Of a DNA stretch of 64,000 nucleotides, positions 10,618 through 21,475 are shown in pieces. The notes under the pieces were generated by a model. The model worked only from the letters and a program-made list of their open reading frames with translations. It was not told where the DNA came from and ran no database searches. The position numbers and the translations under genes are program-made. The stretch is from Orientallactaga sibirica (taxonomy: Eukaryota; Chordata; Mammalia; Rodentia; Dipodidae): positions 14,180,501-14,244,500 of the forward strand of contig JAEOAD010000018.1 in NCBI GenBank assembly GCA_036365145.1. Reading direction: 5' to 3'. Numbering within the stretch: position 1 is the first letter of the stretch; each line of letters starts with the position of its first letter.

Positions 10618-12651
10618 AGAGTACTATAAACTTGGCCCCAATCAGAAACCTGCCTGAGTACATGACATCCCTTAAAATGTTAACATGAAGGTAGAACATC
10701 TCCAAGGAGGAATGGAAGATTATTAAATAAATGGTGTTAGCAAAATCAGTATGTTGTTTGAAATAATGACTGACTGATGCCCTTTCCTTTTGAGAGAGAA
10801 TTGTCATTTTTAGCAGGTTCGTATGTTTTGAACATTCTGGAGAATTCTTCACATTGTGAACTCTTCCTCAGTCAACATTTGGAGTGGAGCTGGAGCTTCC
10901 TTCAAAGGTTGGTTGGAGGATGTCACCTGACTTCAGGAGCTACAACTACTGGTTCTAAATTCTATTATAAGGATAGTGAGCAAGAGAGCAATGCTGGCAG
11001 GAACATCCAAATTTTCTGTTTCTAGCCATGATCCCTGATTGCCATATTGTCTCATCACTCACAAAATGTGATTTTAGATGGACTAAAGAATTACTTCTTC
11101 AAATTTTACGTTATCAAAGCACACCCAAGGAATAAAACTATATCACTATTAAATCAAGTAAACAGTTATCTTAACTTTACAGGAAATAGAAGAACTCACA
11201 AAAGGAAAATCAGTATATGAAAATTAAATCATTCTGTGTTCCCCAAACAGCAAGTAATGCACAAAATAGATTATTTTATTATATAATAAGACCTTTAAGA
11301 ATTATGACATATAAGGATTAAGTTAATGGAAGCTTGAGTTAAGTACCAAAGGGACAAGAAAAATACAAGTAATAATTTGAGCACAGTGTTGGAATTCATT
11401 TGAAATAAAAAAAAAATGAAAGCCATGGTGAAACGAAATTGGTTGCCTGCAAAATGAGTGATATTTTTCTTTACAGTAGAAATGCTTAGAAGACTGATAT
11501 ACTTACTACTCATGGAGAGAGTGCAAATGATATCATGTTTCTTAGAAACAATAATGACCTAGAAGTCCCTGTCTAGGGACTTTTTAATGAAATAATTTGA
11601 AATACTTCCAAAAATCTATATATAGAATACTTATTGAAGAACTTAATACCAAGAATAGAGAAATGTTTCAGTACATTATATAGGATGCATGGTTGCTAAG
11701 ATTATGTTTCTGAAGAGGTTTCAATAATGTGCAAATATTTCACTGAATTTCAAATGAGAATTGAGGTAACAAAATTATCTTTATAGACTGACCTTGCTTA
11801 TATAAAATGCAGAGGGAAAGAAGTCAGCAATTAATTCTTCTGAGGATGATTTGGTACAGTGGTAGAATATTTATACTTCCAAATTAAATATTTTTATAAT
11901 TATAATAAAAACTACTTAGAATTAATTATGTCCATAGAAGTGGCTTAACTGAATTTCATTCAAAAATAAAATGTTTAATTGAATTAAACTCTCTTCCTTG
12001 GGAACAACTTTGATGAGAAAATTTGTTTTCAGTTTTCCACTGCCAGTATAATTTATTTTAGATGATGCTTTTATCTTGTGCCCTGTTTAAGAACCTAATT
12101 GACCCCTGTTTCTTATGTCTTCATGTCAAAATTTCTTTGACTGCTTTTCAAGGTTATAAATAATTTTCCATCCAAAATATTCTTTTTTACTATACCTTCT
12201 ACTTGCTTAGATTTTACATGAATGGAAATCACTCTTGTAACTCTGTACTTATTTATCAAATCTCTCTCTGTCTCTCTTTCTCTCATACACACACCCACAA
12301 CTCAAACATGAAACCTTGTACTATCTACTCACCAGTCTGAAAAATCATAGTTTGTTCACTTGTTCACTTTACAAATATTTGGCTTTCTACTATTGATCAA
12401 AGGTGATTCTTTCTCCTGGGTATACAGAGTTAAAAAGCCAATGAATTCTGTCTTCATACACTTTTTTTCCTAAGAAAAATTATTGAGTAAAAATTCTTAA
12501 AGTCTGGAAGTATGGATGGACTATCTTCATATTTTATCCACCATAAAACTAAATTTCAGTACTGAAAGTATGCATTGAGTTAAGTTTATGTGGAAACTTA
12601 GAGAAAAGAAAACTTTCATGTGTTCTAGAATTATTTCATTATTCCTTTCTT
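10618..12651. other. Unique sequence, about 2 kb
   Basis: The stretch is AT-rich and I recognise no repeat beyond a short TCTC/CACA tract near 12260-12298. I found no exon-like frame or RNA gene. Confidence 0.5.
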
Positions 12652-12829
12652 GTCAGGTGTGGTGGTGCACACCTGTCTTTAATCCCAACACTCGGAGGCT
12701 GGCTGAGGTAGGAGGATCACTGAGAGTTCAAGGCCACCATGAGACTACACAGTGAATTCCAGGTCAGTCTGGGCTAGAACGAGTGAGATCCTACCTTGAA
12801 AAAACAAAACAAACAAACAAACAATAAAA
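12652..12829 (+). mobile_element. B1 SINE with target duplication
   Basis: The B1 body starts TCAGGTGTGGTGGTGCACAC and ends in an (AAAC)n tail. The flanking 14-mers at 12638-12651 and 12830-12843 are identical except for one base (ATTAtTCCTTTCTT against ATTAcTCCTTTCTT), a classic retroposition duplication. Confidence 0.95.
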
Positions 12830-12843
12830 ATTACTCCTTTCTT

Positions 12844-13360
12844 CCTCCGTGTTTATTGAAACAACCACCACATAAAGTGAGTGATTGTGTCTGTGGTAAA
12901 CAAAGTACTATAGAAAACCTTATTTATAAGATCCAGGTATAAGCTTTTCTTTATATTAAAAGGTATGCCTCTTCTGAGGCACTGGCTTACTTTCTGTGGC
13001 AGGAAAGAGAACAGACACGTCTGGTTTCAGTATCCTGCCTTGACCACTGGGAGAATTCCTGCTGTGTCCAGTTACATTGATGTCAGCAAGTGCTGGCACA
13101 TTTGAAGTTCCATTGTTTTTAGATACCGACATTTATAATTCTAATTATTCCTTTTTCATTTATTGTTTATATTTCTTGTATGTGCATTGAAGGATTTCTG
13201 GGGAGAAAGGAGTAGTAGTGTACAAAGTGTCATTTAGGTGCCTCCTTTTGAACTGAGATACTCATTTCTCAGTTGCTGGAAGAAATAGCATTTGATTCTC
13301 AGATAAGTTCTTTTATGATTGTCTTTACAAAAAGCTTCCAGAGTAGAAAAGCTTAACCCC
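12844..13360. other. Unique sequence
   Basis: No repeat, RNA gene or coding signal was recognised. Confidence 0.5.
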
Positions 13361-13565
13361 GGGCTGGAAGGATGACTTAGTGGCTAAGGCACTTGCCCAG
13401 CACCCATGTTAGCCAGATGCACAAGGTGGCACATGCATCTGGAGTTCATTTGTAGTGGCTGGAGGCCTTAGCACTCCCATTCTCTCCCTCTCTTTCTCTC
13501 TCCATCTTTCTCTCCTCCTTTTTCTTTCTGTCAAATAAATAAATAAAAATAAATTAAAAATAAAA
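13361..13565 (+). mobile_element. Dip-type SINE, internally deleted
   Basis: The head GGGCTGGAAGGATGACTTAG is joined to CTTGCCCAGCACCCATGTTA, so about 25-30 bp between the two promoter-like blocks are missing relative to other copies. A CT-rich middle and AATAAATAAATAAAAATAAA tail follow. Flanks AAAAGCTTAAC and AAAAGCTAAAC resemble each other. Confidence 0.9.
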
Positions 13566-13598
13566 AAGCTAAACTCTTTTTTTTTTTTTAAGGGAGGA

Positions 13599-14200
13599 TA
13601 TGGTAATTTGAACGGATGTCCCCCAGTATGTTCAGGGTTTTTTTTTTTTTTAATTTATTTAGAGAGAGTGAGAGAGAGGCAGAAAGGGAGAGAGAATAGG
13701 CTATCCAGGACCTTCAACCTGCTGTGAACAAATTCTAGATGCTCGGGCTCCCTTGTGTGCATGTGCGCGATTGTGTGCTGTGTCACCGCTGTATGTCTGG
13801 CTATGTGGGACCTAGAGATTTGAAAATGAGTTCTTAGGCTTTGTAGGCAAGTGCCTTAACTACTAAGCCATCTCTCCAGCCCTAGATTCAGGAATTTTAT
13901 TCAAGGTTTAAACTTGAAATTTCCAGCCTCCTGGTTGAAGAAAGTGTCACTGTGGGTAGGTCCTGGGGTCCCAGGATCTGGAATTTTCAGCCTAAGGTAT
14001 GCAGAGAGCCATCTGAGCTCTGCCTGGCATTCCTGGAGTGTGCTTGCCAGTGGTGGGGATGATGGTGGTTTTTCTTTCTTTTGCCATTATGGATCTTCCC
14101 TTGCATCTGTAAGCCTAAAATAAATCCAGTTGCTGCTATACATTATGTCTTGTTTGAAGGTTCATCCCAGCAGTGTTCTCAGCTGAGCTTCATTGTAGTT
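13599..14200 (+). mobile_element. MaLR-type LTR carrying a nested SINE
   Basis: The start TATGGTAATTTGAACGGATG followed by CCCCCAGTATGTTC matches the start of the LTR at 35153. The 3' part has CTTCCCTTGCATCTGTAAGC, an AATAAA signal (CTAAAATAAATCC near 14116) and GGTTCATCCCAGCAG. A Dip SINE at 13638-13882 is inserted near the 5' end. The right border is approximate because no clear duplication was found. Confidence 0.7.
13638..13882 (-). mobile_element. Dip-type SINE nested in the MaLR LTR
   Basis: The minus-strand copy runs from a poly-T tail through GA-rich sequence and CAGGACCTTCAACCTGCTGT to the head complement TAAGCCATCTCTCCAGCCC. It belongs to a subfamily shared with 44556-44815, marked by CTCCCTTGTGTGCATGTGC. 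Flanking GTTCAGG and ATTCAGG suggest a short target duplication. Confidence 0.9.
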
Positions 14201-14613
14201 ATTCCTTTTCCATCCCTTTTCTCTACAATTTCTGCTAGTGAAGTATATTCATGCAAATTTTTATGTTTTCCAGGAAATCATAGTGAGAATTACTAGATCC
14301 ATAAGAAGCCCAAGTGATAATATTTCCTTTGAACTTCTAGTAGATAACCTCTACTGAGTCAGGTCAAGAACCTCACTACCTTCAGCCTCATGGCAAGATG
14401 TTAGCACAACCATGCTATCTCTAGGGGTATTTCTTCCTGACCTCTTCCTCACTGCTGGTGGAGGTGAAAATGTCTGGCCTTGCTGGGGCTTATAACTGCA
14501 TCACTGCACTAGGTACATCAACATCACCAGTCAGCTCTGTCTGGGTATATCTAGGTTCTTCATCATTCTCAAAGAATTGAAGAAAGGTGCACACAAGTAC
14601 TAAAGCAGCAAGA
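14201..14613. other. Unique sequence
   Basis: No repeat or gene signal was recognised between the LTR and the L1 fragment. Confidence 0.45.
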
Positions 14614-14616
14614 AGT

Positions 14617-14777
14617 TTTTATTTTTTATTAGTTATGTAGATAGTATGTATGTAATCATGATGGTACCATTGTTAACCTCCTCCCTGTCCTCCCCCCTCT
14701 GAAGGAACCCTCCTCATTGGGGAATGTGGGTCATGCATTGTGGGGGTAGCCATCAGTTATGGGGAAGAGGCTGAGTT
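14617..14777 (-). mobile_element. Short L1 3' UTR fragment
   Basis: After a T-rich start the plus strand reads GTACCATTGTTAACCTCCTC, CATTGGGGAATGTGGGTCAT and GTGGGGGTAGCCATCAGTTA. The same blocks in the same order occur in the longer L1 3' UTR copies at 21476 and 26055. Only about 160 bp are present, so the copy is severely 5'-truncated. Confidence 0.75.
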
Positions 14778-14849
14778 TTGAAATACACTGAAAAGTAAGT
14801 GGAAAGTGGTCGAGGACCCCGGTTATTGCCCAGGTCTTTTTATATAAAA

Positions 14850-15054
14850 ATATATTTTTAATATTTATTTATTACAGAGAGAGAGGAAGAGAGAGAGAGA
14901 ATGGGCATTTTCGGGGCCTCTAGTCATTACAAACAAACTTCAGATGCATGCACCACCTTGTGCATCTCTGGCTTATGTGAGTACTGGGGAATCATACCTG
15001 GGTCCTTAGGCTTTGCAGGCAAGCCCCTTAATCACTAAGCCATCTCTCTAGCCT
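14850..15054 (-). mobile_element. Dip-type SINE
   Basis: The minus-strand copy includes GAATGGGCATTTTCGGGGCC, GATGCATGCACCACCTTGTG and the head complement CACTAAGCCATCTCTCTAGC. Its head faces the head of the next SINE, 26 bp away. Confidence 0.92.
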
Positions 15055-15080
15055 CCCACTGTCTTCTTTTAAAAAAGGAA

Positions 15081-15318
15081 TGCAAGGATGTAAAAATGGC
15101 TTAGCAGTTAAGACACCTGCCTGCTAAGCCTAAGAACACCTGTTAGATTCTCCAGGTCCCACGTTTAGCCAGACACAGTGACACCAGGGTGCAATGCCGC
15201 ACTTGCCCACAAGGGGGCACATGCATTTGGAGTTCATTCATAGCTACTGAGAGGCCACTGGCATGCCCATCTCTCTCTCTCTCTCTTTCTGACACTCTCC
15301 AAAAATAAAAATAAAAAG
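15081..15318 (+). mobile_element. Dip-type SINE, CCTAAGAAC subfamily
   Basis: A slightly diverged head (GCAAGGATGTAAAAATGGCT) is followed by GCCTGCTAAGCCTAAGAACA, GTCCCACGTTTAGCCAGACA, a CT run and an AAAAATAAAAATAAAAA tail. It lacks the 16-bp internal duplication seen in some copies. Confidence 0.9.
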
Positions 15319-16197
15319 GGAATCCACCACAAGAAGGAGGGATCAGTTGTTAGGGTGAAGATTGGATGGCGCTTTGATTTGATTGACAAATTGTTTCATA
15401 GAGCATTTTCTCTACTGGGCATGTTCCTTCCCTGCTGAAAGTTCACTTAGAGGACACATTTTTCTTTCCTGTACATGTACCATACTAGTCCAGCCTGGAT
15501 GGCTCCCTTCTATTTTGATCCTGGGTCTACCTCAGAATATATTTGAATTGTTGCTGATCACAAATAATAGTCAAGAAGGGAAGGAGAAACTACCTTGATT
15601 TTTTAGTGTGGAATGTATGTGCACTCAGTATAGGTGGTGTTCACAGGTTTGTTCAAGTGCATTAGAGGATAGGGGTGTATCTACTGCCTCTGCCAAGCAG
15701 TGTCCCAGGTGGCGAATCTAATTACCACCTTTTTCTGCCTCACTTCCTCACATCATCTTCTTTCTATATGCACTCTGTGTTCAAGTAACCCCTTTTATAT
15801 AAGGTCATCTGACACACTGGATCAGAAGCCATTTGAACTCAGTACAAGCTCACCTTAACAATTAAGTCTTCAAAGTCCTTATTGTCAAGTAGGTAATATG
15901 CTCAAGATCAGAAGTTAGAACTGGAGTATGTTTCTGAGAGGTGCTGTTCAACCCACCATTAAAGTGAAATTTGCTTTGTTCTGAGTCTCCTGATCTAGTA
16001 ACATGATTATGATACATGCTACTGTAAATATTCACAGCTGATACAGTTACTCCATGGATAGATTGAAAGATGGTGCCATCTAGGAAAGTTTGTAGTGTAT
16101 TTCATTGACTATCAAGAGCCACACCTGTGGTCACTGAGCAGGTGTCCCCCTTGTTGGATGCCCTCCTAATCCTTTCTTCTGCCTCTTTGCCTGAGAT
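15319..16197. other. Unique sequence
   Basis: No repeat or gene signal was recognised. Confidence 0.5.
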
Positions 16198-16570
16198 ACT
16201 TACTGCATTTGTCTGTTTTTGGTTGCTGCAGCAAAATACCTGAAACTGCATACTTTCTAAATAAAGGAGGTTCATTTAACTCATAATTATGGAGGCTAAT
16301 GGTCCAAGACACATTGGTTTTGTATCCAGGGAGGGATGATGGAGGAGAACAAGATGATAAGAGGAATTCTACAATGAGAAATAAAGCCAAAGGCTCACTG
16401 ATTTATGAGAGACTAATTCTCTTGGTAATGAAGTAGGTGCTCCACCCACTAGGCCTCACCTCTTAGAAGCTCATGCAACCTCTCATCACACTTGTGAACA
16501 AGCCCTCAGAAAAAGAACCTTTGTAACAGCCATTTGGAGACTATTTAATACTCTGTGTAGGGTATACTAT
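16198..16570 (-). mobile_element. Ancient MST/THE1-like MaLR LTR
   Basis: The plus strand shows GTTGCTGCAGCAAAATACCT, a GGAGGTTCATTTAACTCATA block, CTCACTGATTTATGAGAGAC and CACCCACTAGGCCTCACCTC. This is the order known from the minus strand of MST/THE1-type mammalian MaLR LTRs. It is diverged, with approximate ends and no internal sequence. Confidence 0.6.
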
Positions 16571-16980
16571 TTTTGCATAGTTCTATAATTTTATACCAAT
16601 TATACCTCTTGTTTCAAATTTTTCAGTCTTGTTTTTTGTTTTTTGCTTCTCATTTTTCATGTCCTGGGTGTTAATCTTGAGGATTACACAAAATGATGGA
16701 AATCACTATCATAGCTATTCATCTTCTAAATTAATGTGTAAAATTAATTTAATATGGCATATAAATTCAAGCAGATGTTAACAGACATTTGTGAAGTATG
16801 GAGAAGGAGACCTCTACTGGCAAACATGTTTAGGGAATGTGTTAAGTAAAATCCCCTCCTCCAGATCTGTAATGGGATGCTAGAGTTCAGAAAAGTCCTT
16901 GAACCCCAAATCCTGGGCTTGTTTTAATTTTAATCAAAGAATTGAGTAAAAATAAGACTGAGAAGGATAATTATTAAATT
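16571..16980. other. Unique AT-rich sequence
   Basis: Nothing recognisable was found. Confidence 0.45.
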
Positions 16981-17640
16981 ATTATATTTAGTGAGGGAAG
17001 TACAGAGCCAAGGAAAGGCACCCATGTGGCTAGAAATCCCACATGGAGGGTCTGGAAAAAAGTGTGGAAAGAAAAGAGAAAAGAAAGTTCAAGGAGCTCT
17101 TGACATGTGGAGAGAACCTATATGGAGAGTAAGGGCTAGGGGGCCCTTCTGGCTGGGCCTGGGTCTGGGCCAGGCCTGTCCAGGCCCAGCTGAGGGAGAA
17201 ACTCACCCACAGCTGGAAGTTCCCAAGTGATGAGAGAGCCTGCCCTTTCCTTGCAAAGGTATTTATGACCTTAAGGTGGTGGGCTGTCTTCCAGCTCAGG
17301 TGAACCAGAGGGACAGCTGGTTGGTTAGGGCTGGAGGCTGTCTCAGGGAAAGGCTAGCCCTAGCACCAAGTTCTGGGGGCTGAACTTGACCAACCAATGT
17401 TGGAGTCTTATGAAAGACCTTCCTCCCAGAAGGTGTTCTGGTTGTTTGTGGAAAAACAGGCTTATGGAAACTAGATAAGAGATAAGAAGTCAGATCATCT
17501 TTGATTTCTAGCAGGTGTAAACTTTCCACCTTCAGGGGTTTAGTCACCCTAACTGTACCCCCTCTCAGATCCATGCATTCTTCAGATGATTTAGGCCTAG
17601 GAGAAGTCTCACAAGCAAACAAACAAAACATGTTTAGCTT
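16981..17640. other. GC-richer segment of unknown nature
   Basis: This 660-bp block is clearly richer in G and C than its surroundings. It contains a 10-bp perfect inverted repeat (17153-17162 and 17180-17189, CTGGGCCTGG/CCAGGCCCAG). A 79-aa plus frame (16991-17230) and a 111-aa minus frame (17296-17631) are open, but neither resembles a family I recognise. The minus strand has a weak ATAAATA word near 17265. It could be a decayed LTR or retroviral piece, or unique sequence. Confidence 0.35.
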
Positions 17641-18179
17641 GGATTAAAAACACCCCAAGTGTATTTAATCACAGTACCCCATGAGCACTTCCCCTGTGTA
17701 ACTTTTTGTTTCCATTGGAGGAACAAAATAAAACTGTCATCATCTTGTTTCACCTCTCCAAAGAAGGCTCATTCCAGAGTAATCAATGACCTGACAGGCC
17801 TTTACAAAGATGTTAAAAATGTGGTTCCAATTACAATATTTTTATTAATTGACATTACATGTTCAGTTTTGAGACATGTTAACTGCAAAAATTGTGAGGG
17901 CAAATGAGATGCAAATTTGTGTAAAAATTAACTTTCATGATATGAAGTAAAAATTAAAAACATGGAATTTATTTCAGAATTAACTGAAATGTAGCCTGAA
18001 ATTTATAAATATAAGAAATACTGTCAAAGCATAAAATTCTGTATCCAAAAGACTAATAAAGCTGACTTTCTGATGTCACTATGCACGAGCCTCAAAAAAA
18101 TTCTAGATCACTTATTTTAACACCAGTTTTAAAAAGTAACCAGGCAGGGAATTAAAGATATTTTAAAAATACACAAACA
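17641..18179. other. Unique AT-rich sequence
   Basis: No repeat or exon was recognised. The 82-aa frame at 17659-17907 has no family features that I can identify. Confidence 0.45.
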
Positions 18180-18545
18180 TAGTGGCTGAGAAGATGGCTC
18201 AGTGCTTAAGAGTAAACATTTGAGCCTGAGAGGGCCTGAGACCACCCAAGTTCAATTTCCCAGCACCCAAGTGAATAGCTGGGAGTGGCGTGGCTACATA
18301 GTCTGTAACCCTAGCCATGGGTGGCGGGCGAATACCAAAGAGTTTCTGAACTTGCTGGCTGGAAAAACTGTGCTGCAGCTCTGGGTTAAGTTAGAGAATC
18401 CATTTAAAGGAAACAGGTGGATAAGTGAAAAGGGAAGGAAACTGAAGGTCTCTCTGCATGTGTGCTCACATCTGTACATGTATGTTAGTATAACACAGAC
18501 ACATTTTACCTCACACATCGCACATACTGTACACACATGCATACA
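18180..18545 (+). mobile_element. B4-type SINE
   Basis: The head AGTGGCTGAGAAGATGGCTC, CAAGTTCAATTTCCCAGCAC, a GTGGCGTGGCTACATAGTCT block and a CACATACTGTACACACATGC tail place it with the other plus-strand B4-type copies. The frames across it (119 aa plus, 82 aa minus) are not genes. Confidence 0.7.
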
Positions 18546-19171
18546 GTTATGCCAGAATTAAAAAAAATACTAAAAAACAGTACACATTATTTTTCTCTCA
18601 ATGGAAATCCAATGTCTCTACTACCTTAATTTTCCCTTTCTCTAAAAATACATCAATACTTTTGCTTTTTCTTCTCCTTTGCAGTAGATTTAAAGTTCAT
18701 TCATCTAAACATAAATCACAATATAAAACTTTGAAGATTGGGAACTATAAAATGCACTGTATTTATAAGTATCTCTCATTCTAAAAGTTGTCACAGGGTT
18801 GAATTGAAACCTCATGTATGCATGAGCTTTTCTATATTTTGATATATATTTTTGATTTTTGATTTGTATCTTGAATTTAATTTTTTCTTGAATATTAAAA
18901 TATGCAATTTCTATAAAAATATCAATTCTAGAATTATCTTGGCTGAGTAAAATTTACTTCACCATAGCTACAAGCTACGTGTCTTTGGGCAAATCACCTA
19001 ATCTCTTAGGCTTCATTTCTTCAATTATAGAATGCTTATAATGATAATATGACATCATTATAGAAATGGAGCAATCAAGGAATCAATGGAAAATGACTGG
19101 CATTGTCCCCAGTACACAATCCAATCACAACCTGAAATCTCATTCTCTCAGCCTCTTATCCCTATCATTCT
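18546..19171. other. Unique AT-rich sequence
   Basis: No repeat, RNA gene or exon was recognised. Confidence 0.45.
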
Positions 19172-19259
19172 GTCTCTCTCTCTCTCTCTCTCTGTCTCTG
19201 TCGCTCTCTCTCTCTCTCTCTCTTTCTCTCTTTCTTTCACACAAACACACACACACGAT
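19172..19259. repeat. (CT)n and (AC)n simple repeats
   Basis: A CT-rich run with a few G and T interruptions passes into a short ACACAC stretch and directly abuts the next SINE. Frames running through it are serine/leucine or arginine/glutamate repeats and are not genes. Confidence 0.9.
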
Positions 19260-19260
19260 T

Positions 19261-19529
19261 TTTTTAAAAATATTTTTTTGGAGAGAGACACAGAGAGAGA
19301 GAGAGAGAGGGAGAGGAAGACAGAGTTGGGCACGCCAGCAGTGTCTCAGCTGCTGTGAAAGAAATCCAGATGTGTGCGCCCCCTTGTGGTCAAGTGCGGC
19401 ATTGCGCCCTTGCGTCACTTTGCATCTGGCTAAACGTGGGACCTGGAGATTGGAACCGCTGGAGATTGGAACCAGTGTTCTTAGGTTTAGGAGGCAGGCG
19501 CCTTAACCCCTAAGCCATCTCTCCAGCCC
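19261..19529 (-). mobile_element. Dip-type SINE with 16-bp internal duplication
   Basis: The minus-strand copy carries CAGTGTCTCAGCTGCTGTGA, GCATTGCGCCCTTGCGTCAC and the head complement TAAGCCATCTCTCCAGCCC. A 16-bp unit (GGAGATTGGAACC plus three bases) occurs twice, at 19445-19460 and 19461-19476. Flanking CACGATTTTT and CATGATTTTT form an imperfect target duplication. Confidence 0.95.
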
Positions 19530-20884
19530 ACACATGATTTTTAATGCTAGAATCATATTGAAGGCTAGATACATCCATCATTGTTCTTTCTTTCATTGGA
19601 ACTTGACCTCACTTTGGAAAAGACATTGTTTTGGGAGCCAATCCTTCTGAACTACAGATGTCATTCTGAGACAACTTATCTGAGAGATGTGGTAAAAGTT
19701 AGTTACTCTTTAGGGGCTTCATTTTCTTCATGTGTAACATGTTCTCAGAATGTTGAAAAAAACTCTTCACTGGTATTCAAATTTAAACATGTACTTTAAA
19801 AAATCAGCAATTGAATTTCTGTTTAATTGGCATCCTATCCTCATGAATAAACAGTTTCTAATTTCGTGTGTTATCTAACACTCCTCACTGTGCATTCATT
19901 TATACTTTTTACCCATTGTTGCTACAGTAATTCAAAATGTTAAGATCACATTACAAAGATTTTGTAGGATTCCTGAATGACTTTAAAATACTGAAATGTT
20001 GAAAATATATTTATTGTGAGTTTATAGGAAATATCATTTCACTGGAGACTTTGCGAAAAGACAGTTTAATAGAACTGCAGGCATGGTAACACATTGTTAT
20101 CTTGTTACTGACACTTTCCCTTTAGTTAGCTTACCTCTGCTGGCCTCAGGTCCCTTGTCTGTAGGATGGATTCCCTACCTTCCTGGGGTTATCGCAGGAT
20201 GAAAGGGTAATCAGACTTTAAAACATTGCTAGTTAGTGAGTGGGCACTTAATATATTTGTACTTTTGTTATTTCATTGAATTGAATTACAGTTATTGCAT
20301 TATAATTGAATACTTTACCAGCAGAGAAACTCAAGATTCAAAGATTAAAATACTTGCCCTGGAAGCCAGAGAAATAATCAGTGATAGAGTTATGAATGGA
20401 TTTAGACTGATTATGCCTCCTTTTCTTGAACAATTGTGCTCCAGCAAGAAAGGATGTAATACTAATCTTAGTTGCTTTAGTCATCCAATTTGATTAATCT
20501 TTCAAAAGCCCTAAATCACACTGGCTTAGTTTTGGCAGTGAATTAATATTTTGAAGCAAAAATCTTCTGACTCAGTGGTTTCTCAAGTAGAAGAGATTTA
20601 ACCAAAAGTTTCTCTGAAGATAAAATACAAGGTTTATATTAACTCTATTCCAAAATACTCATTAGCTATCATATAAATGTATTCATTGGAAGAAACTTTA
20701 TACCTTTCCCTTTCTTGTTTTTTTTTTTTTTTTTTTTTTTTTTCCATAAGCAGAACATCAGACCTAAGCATGGGAACATTTATTCATGAAAATGTTTTAT
20801 TTGAAACTCACTAGGCACTGTTTTTGGTGCAGAGAAGAGATTGCTAAGCCACAAAAGTAAATTCTATTGTCATGATTCTATAAC
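19530..20884. other. Unique AT-rich sequence with a poly-T tract
   Basis: No element was recognised except an isolated run of about 25 T near 20719-20743 without an attached SINE body. No exon was seen. Confidence 0.45.
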
Positions 20885-21050
20885 AAAGTCAACAGACTAT
20901 GACCTCTGGGTAAATCTGGCTCTGGCTGCTGTTTGAAAATAAAGTTTAAATGGAATATAATCATAATAATTAATTTCTGTTTTGTCTTTGACTATTTTTA
21001 GTCATAGTCATATTTAGCAATAAGGGCCATACAACTTACAATTGAAAATA
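20885..21050. mobile_element. Ancient hAT-Charlie-like fragment
   Basis: The words GTCAACAGACTATGACCTCT, GGTAAATCTGGCTCTGGCTG, AAAATAAAGTTTAAATGGAA and GGGCCATACAAC appear in the order found in an old non-autonomous mammalian hAT-type element (GTCAGCAAACTATGGCC...AATAAAGTTTTATTGGAA). Ends and family are uncertain. Confidence 0.5.
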
Positions 21051-21400
21051 CTTAATATTTAAACATTATGAAACACATTTGTCAAACAAGAATTGAGTTA
21101 GATGAGCCACTGAGCAAACACTTAAGTGGGGTCATTCAGACACCATAAGCAGTGCAGGCACTCCAGGGGGCTATTTTACCTTTGGGTGAATATTTGAGTA
21201 ACTTCTTGAGATGGTAAATTCATTTGAGATTTTGGAGACATCATGTCAAGAACTAAGTGGCATATTGTCTTTGGACTTCTCCAACAAGTAAAAAGGGCTG
21301 TTCTAGTAGCACCATCATAATACTCTTTTGTTCCTTTTTCTTTATAGTTCACGTGCTATAAGGGATAACAAGACTACTCTTCATGTGGGAGAAACTTAGG
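21051..21400. other. Unique sequence
   Basis: Nothing recognisable was found. Confidence 0.45.
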
Positions 21401-21475
21401 TTATTATTATTATTATTATTATTATTATTTTGCCTTTTTTATCTAGGTCTCATTTATTTATTTATTTATTTTCTT
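21401..21475. repeat. (TTA)n and (ATTT)n microsatellites
   Basis: About ten TTA units at 21401-21429 are followed, after about 20 bp, by ATTT units at 21450-21470. The second tract joins the A-rich end of the neighbouring minus-strand L1 copy. Confidence 0.9.

Noticed and set aside
17296..17631. 111-codon minus frame as a possible small gene
   Set aside because: No recognisable domain, no clear splice or promoter context; kept only as part of an unknown GC-rich block.
18202..18561. 119-codon plus-strand frame
   Set aside because: Coincides with a B4-type SINE.
19066..19506. 146-codon plus-strand frame and its antisense partners
   Set aside because: Runs through CT/AC simple repeats and a Dip-type SINE; composition-driven.
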